Part shown: piece after piece, positions 7,367-12,625 of the stretch
How the letters are laid out: each line of letters opens with the position of its first letter
Numbering within the stretch: the stretch's first letter is position 1
Assembly (NCBI GenBank): GCA_016197155.1
Contig: JACPWF010000027.1
Location: 1-44,236, forward strand
Origin: Candidatus Omnitrophota bacterium
GTDB lineage: Bacteria; Omnitrophota; Gorgyraeia; 2-02-FULL-51-18
Length of the DNA: 44,236 nucleotides
Direction of reading: 5' to 3'
Made by a program: the position numbers and the translations under genes
The notes under the pieces: generated by a model
What the model saw: the letters and a program-made list of their open reading frames with translations, nothing else
Databases searched by the model: none
What the model was told of the DNA's origin: nothing

Positions 7367-7779
7367 TCCGATCCCGTGACCCTGGCCCGCAGGGCTTTCT
7401 TGAACGAGTGCTGTTTTTTGCGCTCGAGCATTTTTTCTTTCGCGCGGCGGGACCGCCTGCGTTTTTGCCGGCGGATTTTTTCCCGCTCTTTTTGAACGGC
7501 GCTCTCCCGTCCACGATAAAAAACCTCGATCTTGTCCAGAAGCCGGAGCCTCGCCAGAAACCGGTTTAAAGCCTGCGAGCGTTCTTTCTGGCATTTCACC
7601 TCGAGGCCCGTCGGCCGGTGACGGAGCCACACGCAGGTCGAAACCTTGTTCACGTTCTGCCCGCCGGCGCCGCCCGAGCGCGTGAAACTTTCTTCAAAAT
7701 CGGATTCGCGGAGGCCGAGTGCGGCCATCTTTTGCCCCAAGGCCTCGAGTTTTTTGGGAGAAACGGGATAAACTGGCAT
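7360..7779 (-). CDS. release-factor-like ribosome rescue protein (GGQ, mtRF-R/ArfB type)
   Basis: A 139-residue protein with a class I release-factor catalytic domain but no codon-recognition domain. GGQ is at 39-41 within [14 protein letters not shown], followed by [16 protein letters not shown] and an Arg/Lys-rich C-terminal tail ([20 protein letters not shown]). This architecture belongs to stop-codon-independent rescue factors. The segments after GGQ, such as [17 protein letters not shown], look closer to the mitochondrial mtRF-R (C12orf65) type than to E. coli ArfB. Expected role: hydrolysis of peptidyl-tRNA on stalled ribosomes or split large subunits. It starts 4 nt after orn and shares the strand with tmRNA and smpB. 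Which stalled complex it acts on cannot be told from sequence. Confidence 0.88.
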   Translation of the reverse strand: MPVYPVSPKKLEALGQKMAALGLRESDFEESFTRSGGAGGQNVNKVSTCVWLRHRPTGLEVKCQKERSQALNRFLARLRLLDKIEVFYRGRESAVQKEREKIRRQKRRRSRRAKEKMLERKKQHSFKKALRARVTGSDY

Positions 7780-7783
7780 CGCT

Positions 7784-8344
7784 CTAGGCGGGAATTTTGA
7801 AGAAAACTTTCTCGCGGTAATATTTCAATTCTTCAATGGATTCGTTGATGTCGTTTTGCACGCGATGGGTCTGGTCTTTTTGGCGCGGCATTTTGTATTC
7901 GGCGGGATACCAGCGGCTGACCAGCTCCTTCACCGAGCTCACGTCGACGACGCGGTAATGGAGGTACGCTTCCAGGCGCGGCATGTATTTCACCAAAAAG
8001 CGCCGGTCCTGCCAGATCGTGTTGCCGCAAAGCGGCGCGGATTTTGGTTTGCAGTGCGCCTTCACGAAATCAAGCGCCTCGGTCTCGGCTTTTTTGAGGG
8101 AAACCTTTGACTTCTTGCACTCGTCGGTGAGGCCGGATTTTTTGTGATGGTACTTGCTCCAGGGCTCCATCGACGAAAGCACGCGGTCGCTGTGATGGAT
8201 GGCGAGGCACGGCCCTTGGGCCACGACATTCAACTCATTGTCGGTGATGACCGTTCCGATCTCGAGAACCGTGCACTTGGCCGGGTCAAGACCCGTCATC
8301 TCGAGATCGATCCAAACCAGATAATCCGATTTTTGCTTGCTCAT
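7784..8344 (-). CDS. orn: oligoribonuclease (DEDDh 3'-5' exoribonuclease)
   Basis: Orn degrades 2-5 nt RNAs (and pGpG from c-di-GMP turnover) to mononucleotides. All DEDDh residues are visible: D13 and E15 in [11 protein letters not shown]113 in [11 protein letters not shown]160 and D165 in [10 protein letters not shown]. It ends with the usual ELKYYRE segment. Length 186 is typical. It starts 60 bp after the 3' end of the tmRNA gene and is followed after 4 nt by the rescue factor. A TAGAAT hexamer lies upstream near 8366-8371, so it may have its own promoter or be read from the tmRNA unit. The GGDEF gene nearby would make c-di-GMP, whose breakdown product Orn removes. Confidence 0.95.
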   Translation of the reverse strand: MSKQKSDYLVWIDLEMTGLDPAKCTVLEIGTVITDNELNVVAQGPCLAIHHSDRVLSSMEPWSKYHHKKSGLTDECKKSKVSLKKAETEALDFVKAHCKPKSAPLCGNTIWQDRRFLVKYMPRLEAYLHYRVVDVSSVKELVSRWYPAEYKMPRQKDQTHRVQNDINESIEELKYYREKVFFKIPA

Positions 8345-8570
8345 AAATTTTTACGCGAAAGGGTATTCTACCGATTTCCCGGCGAGCTGGAAAGAATAAA
8401 CTTATGGAGGCGGCGAGAATTGAACTCGCGTCTCTAACCTTCGAGTTCCGAAGCTTCTACATGCTTAGCCGGTTCTTTAAATTTCCCCTTCAAACTCGAA
8501 CGGGCACGATTTTGAAAGGTAAGCCTCATGTCGCTCTCGCCGAATCTACCTGAGACGCGTAAACCCGGCC

Positions 8571-8612
8571 TCCGCCAAACTGCGCGGCGGATCCGCCTTG
8601 TACTGTGGCGGA
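8571..8612 (-). repeat. two tandem 21-bp palindromes inside the tmRNA gene
   Basis: 8571-8591 and 8592-8612 are each TCCGCC, nine bases, GGCGGA, joined head to tail. The first (plus-strand TCCGCCAAACTGCGCGGCGG then A) matches the palindrome at 2280-2300 read on the minus strand at 19 of 21 positions. They fall ~60 nt after the tag stop, in the region normally holding the tmRNA pseudoknots, and would fold as two extra 6-bp hairpins. Confidence 0.85.
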
Positions 8613-8672
8613 AGCCTGTTGTCGACGCCCGGCCTCATCCCACAGACGAGGATGAGCGGACGGCAGCCGTTA

Positions 8673-8732
8673 TTAGGCGGCTAGCGGTAACGCCATGGGC
8701 CCCGCGAAGGGTACCCGGATCGTGTTTTTGGC
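8673..8732 (-). CDS. tmRNA tag peptide reading frame
   Basis: The frame that ends in LAA and the TAATAA stop reads AKNTIRVPFAGPMALPLAA if it resumes at the GCC (Ala) at 8732-8730. The A-rich ATCAAAC before it resembles the region upstream of known resume codons. The tag is longer than the usual 10-15 residues but keeps the hydrophobic C-terminal LAA recognised by ClpXP-type proteases. The resume codon is an inference; a start one to three codons further upstream is possible. Confidence 0.7.
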   Translation of the reverse strand, partial: AKNTIRVPFAGPMALPLAA

Positions 8733-8831
8733 GTTTGATTTTTGCCAGGTGTTTAAGGAGGCCTCCTGACAACCTCCGCATGCCACTCACGGATCAAAGG
8801 GCTAGATCGATACCTGTCGCCCCCGTTTCCA

Positions 8832-8840
8832 ATTATAGCA
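8832..8840 (-). promoter_or_regulatory. extended -10 promoter of the tmRNA gene
   Basis: TATAAT at 8837-8832 is preceded by TGC (8840-8838), an extended -10, and ends 7 nt before the mature tmRNA 5' end. No good -35 box is seen, as expected for an extended -10. The same TGC-TATAAT arrangement occurs upstream of the ROK operon at 31905-31913. Confidence 0.7.
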
Positions 8841-8893
8841 TAAAAACAAGGCCTGCCTAGAAATCAGAATACAGGAGTCAGGAATCAGCTTGC

Positions 8894-9397
8894 CTACTGT
8901 CTTCTGTTTTTATTTTTGATCGCCCGGTCGATTTCCCGCTTGGCGGACTCTTTTTTGATCTCCGAGCGCTTGTCGGTCGCGTTTTTCCCGCGCGCCACGG
9001 CCAGCTCCACCTTCGCGATGCCGTGGTCGTTGAAATAGACCCTGAGCGGAATGAGGGCCAGCCCCTTTTCCGCGGTCTTCACGCGCAGTTTGTGGATTTG
9101 GGATTTGTGCAAAAGAAGTTTTTTCACGCGCAGGGGATCCGGATTTTCCCGATTGCCCATGAGATACGGCGCGACGTAGAAATTGTGAAGGTGGACGGCC
9201 TCTTTTTCCAGACGCGCGAAACTGCCCGCGAGACTCGCGTTTCCCTCTCTCAATGATTTGACCTCACAGCCGGCCAGGATGATGCCGGCCTCAAGCGTTT
9301 CCAAAACAAAATAATCCCGCCGCGCCTCGCGGTTCGTGGTGACAGCGGGCCCTTCCTTTGCTAGAGTATGGGCGGATATGGGCGTTTTGCGTTTCAT
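8894..9397 (-). CDS. smpB: SsrA-binding protein SmpB
   Basis: SmpB binds the tRNA-like part of tmRNA and fits it into the ribosomal A site. Typical segments are NREARRDYFVLETLEAGI, GCEVKSLREG, LHNFYVAPY and the basic C-terminal tail (KKESAKREIDRAIKNKNRR) that reads the empty mRNA channel. The ATG at 9397 gives the usual ~20 residues before NREARRDY. A TAAAAT at 9410-9405 ends 7 nt before it, so the message is probably leaderless. The start overlaps the divergent TPR gene start by 20 bp. Next on the strand is ssrA, so both trans-translation partners sit together. Confidence 0.95.
   Translation of the reverse strand: MKRKTPISAHTLAKEGPAVTTNREARRDYFVLETLEAGIILAGCEVKSLREGNASLAGSFARLEKEAVHLHNFYVAPYLMGNRENPDPLRVKKLLLHKSQIHKLRVKTAEKGLALIPLRVYFNDHGIAKVELAVARGKNATDKRSEIKKESAKREIDRAIKNKNRRQ
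9339..9367 (+). promoter_or_regulatory. promoter of the second TPR gene
   Basis: GTGACA (9339-9344), 17 bp, TAGAGT (9362-9367). The predicted start site is 3-4 nt before the ATG at 9378, leaving essentially no leader. The promoter lies inside the smpB coding region. Confidence 0.5.
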
Positions 9398-9749
9398 TTT
9401 CTTCATTTTATTTCTGAGCGTCTCCCGGGTCTCCTTCGCGGGCGAACCGGAGAGTTTTATCTCTCCGAGCCCGGAAAAAATCACGCGCCTGTCCGAGCTT
9501 CACGCGCAGGCTGACGGCCTCATGGCCGAAAATAAGTTCCGGCAGGCCGTGAACGTTTACACCGAAATCATTCTGCTGGAGCCCGACGACGAGAGCGCCT
9601 ACGCCAATCTCGGGCGCGCCTACATGATCCTGGGTGATCGTGACAGGGCCAAGGACGCCTTCCGGAACGCGCTCGAGATCAATCCCGACAACCCGATGTC
9701 GCTCGTCGGCCTAAAAAGACTGACGGACCCCGACGCCTCTAACGGCTAG
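9378..9749 (+). CDS. exported tetratricopeptide-repeat protein, short paralogue
   Basis: A 123-residue protein with a signal peptide (MGVLRFIFFILFLSVSRVSFAG) and about two TPR units (KFRQAVNVYTEIILLEPDDE and ALEINPDNPMSLVGLK mark their edges). It is a shortened paralogue of the TPR protein at 6809-7366, and the two lie on either side of the rescue-factor/orn/tmRNA/smpB block. Its start overlaps smpB divergently by 20 bp. Its end overlaps the GGDEF gene by 11 bp, tail to tail. A periplasmic adaptor role is likely; no partner can be named. Confidence 0.82.
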   Translation: MGVLRFIFFILFLSVSRVSFAGEPESFISPSPEKITRLSELHAQADGLMAENKFRQAVNVYTEIILLEPDDESAYANLGRAYMILGDRDRAKDAFRNALEINPDNPMSLVGLKRLTDPDASNG

Positions 9750-11427
9750 GCTCGCCGGGCACTCTCATTCTTTCCTTGTCCATCAAAAGATCGCGGTCGG
9801 CTTCCTCGATCAATTTCTGAGGGCTCGGCGGCTGGGCGCCGGCGAGCGCGGGGTCAAAACAGGCCACGCCGACGCTGATCGAAGAATGTTTCAGCATCGG
9901 GTGATCGAGCGCCGACGCCATGGCCTCATACATCCGACGCAGGCGCGCGCGGTAGGCCCGCGCCTCCTCCTGACCGGCATGCCACAAAAGAATCATAAAC
10001 TCATCCCCGCCGTAGCGCGAAACGATGTCGTAGCGCCGCGCGCTTTCCTTGATGACTTCGCCCGCGCGTTTGATCATGTCGTTGCCGGTCTCGTGTCCGA
10101 GCGTGTCGTTGATTTTTTTGAAACGGTCCAAGTCCGCCATCACGACGGAAACCGGCAGGCGCGAGCTCTGGCATCTTTTCCATTCCTGTTCGAGACAGTC
10201 GCGCAGATAATCGGATTTGTAAAGACCCGTCAGTTTGTCGTGGATCACCTTGGCCTCGAGGCCCTTATTTTCGATCAAGAGCCTGAGAAAACCCGAAACC
10301 GCGCCCGTAGCCGCCCCCAGAACCGGCCCTAAAAATAAAATGGCCGGCTCGATCACCACGTCTCTCGAGAAAGCGATCTGGGTCCCCAAAAAAAGTCCGG
10401 CCATCGACACGACGAAACCCGCGCTTCCCAAAAGAAAGCGGCGCATCAAAAAAAGCGACAAAACGCAGACCGCCACGAGCCACGCGATCGAATAAGCCGC
10501 GGAATCGGGGACAAAATGCAGGGCGCGCCCCGAGGCCAGGGACAAAAATTCGTTGGCGTGGATCGCGATCCCCGGCAGGATCCCGATCGGCGTCGGGTGC
10601 ATGTCCGAAAAAAGGGAACTGGCCAGGCCCACGATCACGACCTTGTCGCGCACCTCCCTCTCCGAGATCTTTCCCTCGACGGCCCTCCAGGCGGGAATCT
10701 GTTTAAAATCCGAGAGGCGCGCCAGGTAATTGATCGCGTAACCGCCGTCCGCGTCCAAATAAAGCGCGCGGCGCGGATTGCCCGCGGCTATCCAACCCAG
10801 ATCGCCGTCGTAATGGATGTCCCCCTCGGACTTTCCGGGATGGCCGGCCGCCGCCAGAAGCGCCAGCGGAAACGAACTTTCAAAAAGATCGCTCCCCGCG
10901 TAGGGACGCACAGGGTAGGACCGGCGGATCAAAAAATCCGCGTCCATGATTTTTTCCAGATACCCGTAACGCGCGGCCGCGGCCGCGATGCGGGGGCTGG
11001 GCTTCACCAAATGATTTTCCCGGTCGAAGGTCACGCCGACCACCACGTTGCCGTGCTCCCGCATCGCGCGCGCGAGCTCCAGGCTCGTGGCGTCCCCGCG
11101 GTCCTCAAGGCCCGTGAACGAAATATTCAGCCCCACGACCCGCGCGCCGCGCTCTTTCAAATGACGGATCATCTCCGCGAACATCGAGCGCGGCCACGGC
11201 CAGCGGGCCCGGACTTTCGCGCAGGATTCCTCGTCGATCGTCAGGAGCACCAGGTCCCCGATCGCCGCGGGCGGCGGGGAGGAAAAAAGGCGGATTTTAA
11301 AAAAAGCGTCCCGCGTCTGCAGGACGGCCGTTTCAAGGGCCGGCGAGTTTTGGGCGTAACGGGGAATAAACCAGAAAAAAATGGAAAATAAAACCAGGAC
11401 GAGCGCGGCGTAATAAGTTTTTTTCAT
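9739..11427 (-). CDS. CHASE2-GGDEF diguanylate cyclase
   Basis: A 562-residue membrane receptor. There is one N-terminal membrane segment (~5-25), a CHASE2 sensor outside the membrane (LVLLTIDEESCAKVRARWPWPR to HPTPIGILPGIAIHAN), three membrane segments (~305-385), then a GGDEF domain starting DKLTGLYKSDYLRD. The active site RYGGDEF is intact (~471-477) and an RxxD inhibitory site (RRYD) sits five residues before it, so it should make c-di-GMP with product inhibition. GAGG precedes the ATG. The ligand is unknown. Orn, which clears the c-di-GMP breakdown product pGpG, is encoded 1.4 kb away. Confidence 0.93.
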   Translation of the reverse strand: MKKTYYAALVLVLFSIFFWFIPRYAQNSPALETAVLQTRDAFFKIRLFSSPPPAAIGDLVLLTIDEESCAKVRARWPWPRSMFAEMIRHLKERGARVVGLNISFTGLEDRGDATSLELARAMREHGNVVVGVTFDRENHLVKPSPRIAAAAARYGYLEKIMDADFLIRRSYPVRPYAGSDLFESSFPLALLAAAGHPGKSEGDIHYDGDLGWIAAGNPRRALYLDADGGYAINYLARLSDFKQIPAWRAVEGKISEREVRDKVVIVGLASSLFSDMHPTPIGILPGIAIHANEFLSLASGRALHFVPDSAAYSIAWLVAVCVLSLFLMRRFLLGSAGFVVSMAGLFLGTQIAFSRDVVIEPAILFLGPVLGAATGAVSGFLRLLIENKGLEAKVIHDKLTGLYKSDYLRDCLEQEWKRCQSSRLPVSVVMADLDRFKKINDTLGHETGNDMIKRAGEVIKESARRYDIVSRYGGDEFMILLWHAGQEEARAYRARLRRMYEAMASALDHPMLKHSSISVGVACFDPALAGAQPPSPQKLIEEADRDLLMDKERMRVPGEPSR

Positions 11428-11445
11428 TTCACCTCGATCCGGAGT

Positions 11446-11476
11446 CGCCAGAGCCTAAAAACTCTGGCGTTTTTTT
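11446..11476 (+). terminator. intrinsic terminator, plus-strand orientation
   Basis: CGCCAGAG (11446-11453) pairs perfectly with CTCTGGCG (11462-11469), followed by seven T on the plus strand. No plus-strand gene ends nearby; the closest is the TPR gene 1.7 kb upstream. On the minus strand the hairpin lacks a T tract. It may block antisense transcription into vapBC or be left from a lost gene. Confidence 0.7.
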
Positions 11477-11508
11477 AGCCCTCTTTGGGATCCCGGCTAA
11501 ACTTTTTA

Positions 11509-11922
11509 TCACAACCAGACCACCTTGATGTCGGTCTCCACTTCTTTAAATTCTTTGTCGCCCGTTACCAAATCCGCTTTTTCTTCTTTCGCAAGAGCCG
11601 CGGCGAAGCAGTCCGCGTAGGACATTTCATATTTCGATTTATAGACCGCAGCGATGCGGGTTAACTTCCAATCTGCATCGAAAAACTGGATTCCAAGTTC
11701 GCTCAATTCATGGATAACTTCATCGGCTTCACGCTCGGAAGTCCGTCGTGCCATAGCATACCAGACCTCTCCCACATTAAGAATGGACATGATAAGGGGA
11801 ATTTTATTTTCATGGGCGCCGGCCATGATTTCTGCAACCTTCTGTCCGGCGCTCTCATCACCGAGATAAGCGATAACCGCCCAGGAATCCAAAACAATCG
11901 CTTTTGCCTTTCGAGACATCAT
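11509..11922 (-). CDS. vapC: VapC-type PIN-domain toxin RNase
   Basis: A 137-residue PIN domain. The acidic catalytic residues are visible in VLDSWAVIAYL, NVGEVWYA, SYADCFAAALA and LVTGDKEF. VapC toxins are Mg-dependent endoribonucleases, often cutting tRNA or rRNA. The gene overlaps the stop of the AbrB-type antitoxin gene (ATG across TGA at 11919-11922), the usual antitoxin-first order. The target is unknown. It lies ~440 bp from a tRNA-Leu bordered by copies of its own ends, which fits arrival with a mobile segment. Confidence 0.92.
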   Translation of the reverse strand: MMSRKAKAIVLDSWAVIAYLGDESAGQKVAEIMAGAHENKIPLIMSILNVGEVWYAMARRTSEREADEVIHELSELGIQFFDADWKLTRIAAVYKSKYEMSYADCFAAALAKEEKADLVTGDKEFKEVETDIKVVWL

Positions 11923-12149
11923 CGATTCCGTTCTTTTTGCCGCTCGTCCATCAAGGTTTTTAGAAGCCCCTTGCCTTTATACTTGCCCCGAAGGCTAAAG
12001 ATATACTCCCGCGTGATGGGCGTTAGAATAATGTGATGGGTTTTTTCATCCGCATCGATTTGAATGCGAGTCCCTTCCTTGATTCCGAACCTCCGGCGCA
12101 CCGAGGAGGGTATAACAATTTGTCCCTTAACGGTAGATGTAGTAATCAT
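11919..12149 (-). CDS. vapB: AbrB/SpoVT-type antitoxin (VapB)
   Basis: A 76-residue protein. The N-terminal swapped-hairpin DNA-binding domain is clear (STVKGQIVIPSSVRRRFGIKEG), and the C-terminal tail (GLLKTLMDERQKERN) would wrap the toxin. GGAGG lies 6 nt before the ATG. The upstream promoter is a good consensus match overlapped by an inverted repeat (12136-12143 and 12180-12187), consistent with autorepression. Confidence 0.92.
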   Translation of the reverse strand: MITTSTVKGQIVIPSSVRRRFGIKEGTRIQIDADEKTHHIILTPITREYIFSLRGKYKGKGLLKTLMDERQKERNR

Positions 12150-12187
12150 GTATATCCTCCAACTTATTCATTAGTTTACACTACATC
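12136..12187. promoter_or_regulatory. inverted repeat, possible VapB operator
   Basis: GATGTAGT (12136-12143, inside the first vapB codons) and ACTACATC (12180-12187, in the promoter spacer) are perfect inverted copies 36 bp apart, centred on the ribosome site. AbrB-type antitoxins commonly bind such half-site pairs. The assignment is inferred from position only. Confidence 0.45.
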
Positions 12188-12201
12188 AATTAGTAAGTCA
12201 A
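12173..12201 (-). promoter_or_regulatory. sigma70-type promoter of vapBC
   Basis: TTGACT (12201-12196), 17 bp, TAAACT (12178-12173), giving a ~17-nt leader that contains GGAGG before the vapB ATG. The same two hexamers and spacing are used by the zinc-ribbon gene at 19759-19787. Confidence 0.75.
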
Positions 12202-12267
12202 TATAAAAACGTACTACAAATAAAATATAGGCTACCTATTGGGCTATCTCAATGGGCGGGAAAAACA

Positions 12268-12285
12268 ATGCGGAAGGAGAGATTT
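12268..12285 (+). repeat. 18-bp copy of the tRNA-Leu 3' end
   Basis: The 18 bp at 12268-12285 exactly repeat 12363-12380, which is the tRNA-Leu 3' end with its discriminator. A third, inverted fragment (CAAATCTCTC) is at 12331-12340. A direct repeat of a tRNA 3' end is what an integrase attachment site leaves, but no integrase is in the window. Nothing else is recognisable in 12202-12363. Confidence 0.6.
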
Positions 12286-12363
12286 GGCGCCCTCCACTGC
12301 GCACTCCTCACCGCCTCCGGCGGCTCACTTCAAATCTCTCAAATGTGACTCGAAAAAAATCCA

Positions 12364-12445
12364 TGCGGAAGGAGAGATTTGAACTCTCAACCCTTGCGGG
12401 ACTAGCTTCTGAGACTAGCGCGTATGCCAATTCCGCCACTTCCGC
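12364..12445 (-). tRNA. tRNA-Leu (CAG)
   Basis: Acceptor GCGGAAG (12445-12439) pairs with CTTCCGC (12371-12365), with discriminator A at 12364; CCA is not encoded. The anticodon stem CTAGT/GCTAG encloses the loop CTCAGAA, giving anticodon CAG, which reads CUG. The variable arm TCCCGCAAGGGT is long, as in class II tRNAs, and the T-arm GAGAG-TTCAAAT-CTCTC is intact. It follows citrate synthase on the same strand. Confidence 0.96.
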
Positions 12446-12451
12446 CAAACG

Positions 12452-12497
12452 ATGCCAATTCCCTGCCTGCCGGCAGGCAGGCGCCACTTCCGCTAAA
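12452..12497. repeat. duplicated tRNA-Leu 5' end interrupted by a 20-bp palindrome
   Basis: The segments 12452-12462 and 12483-12497 together repeat the tRNA 5' region and flank (12424-12449) with one mismatch. Between them lie exactly 20 extra bp (12463-12482) carrying the palindrome CCTGCCTGCCGGCAGGCAGG. The uninterrupted original is 3 bp away, so this is an empty/occupied site pair with no clear target duplication. Confidence 0.8.
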
Positions 12498-12546
12498 AGG
12501 TCAGCCAATTTTCGCCGTACGCCCGTTTTTGGCGGACGGACGAATC

Positions 12547-12585
12547 CCTGTCTGCCGGCAGGCAGGCGCCGCGCTCTTTGGCGGA
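12547..12585. repeat. second 20-bp palindrome abutting a 21-bp palindrome relic
   Basis: 12547-12566 matches the 20-bp palindrome at 12462-12481 at 19 of 20 positions. The overlapping 12565-12585 is GGCGCC, nine bases, GGCGGA. It matches the 2280-2300 palindrome at 18 of 21 positions, with its left end apparently overwritten by the 20-bp element. The gap between tRNA-Leu and citrate synthase (12446-12625) is made largely of such elements. Confidence 0.75.
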
Positions 12586-12625
12586 CCGCCAAAAATTTCC
12601 ACAGTTTTCGCTTGGATCATCCGGC

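Larger units (their letters stand above)
8405..8824 (-). ncRNA. ssrA: tmRNA (transfer-messenger RNA)
   Basis: The 5' end GGGGGCG (8824-8818) pairs with the 3' CGCCTCC (8412-8406), giving the G3-U alanine identity pair, with discriminator A at 8405; CCA is not encoded. The T-arm GCGAG-TTCAATT-CTCGC lies just inside the 3' end. The tag frame ends at tandem stops (TAATAA, 8675-8670). tmRNA with SmpB frees stalled ribosomes and tags the unfinished protein for proteolysis. About 420 nt is long for a one-piece tmRNA; a 42-bp pair of palindromes at 8571-8612 accounts for the excess. smpB lies 69 bp upstream on the same strand. Confidence 0.96.
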
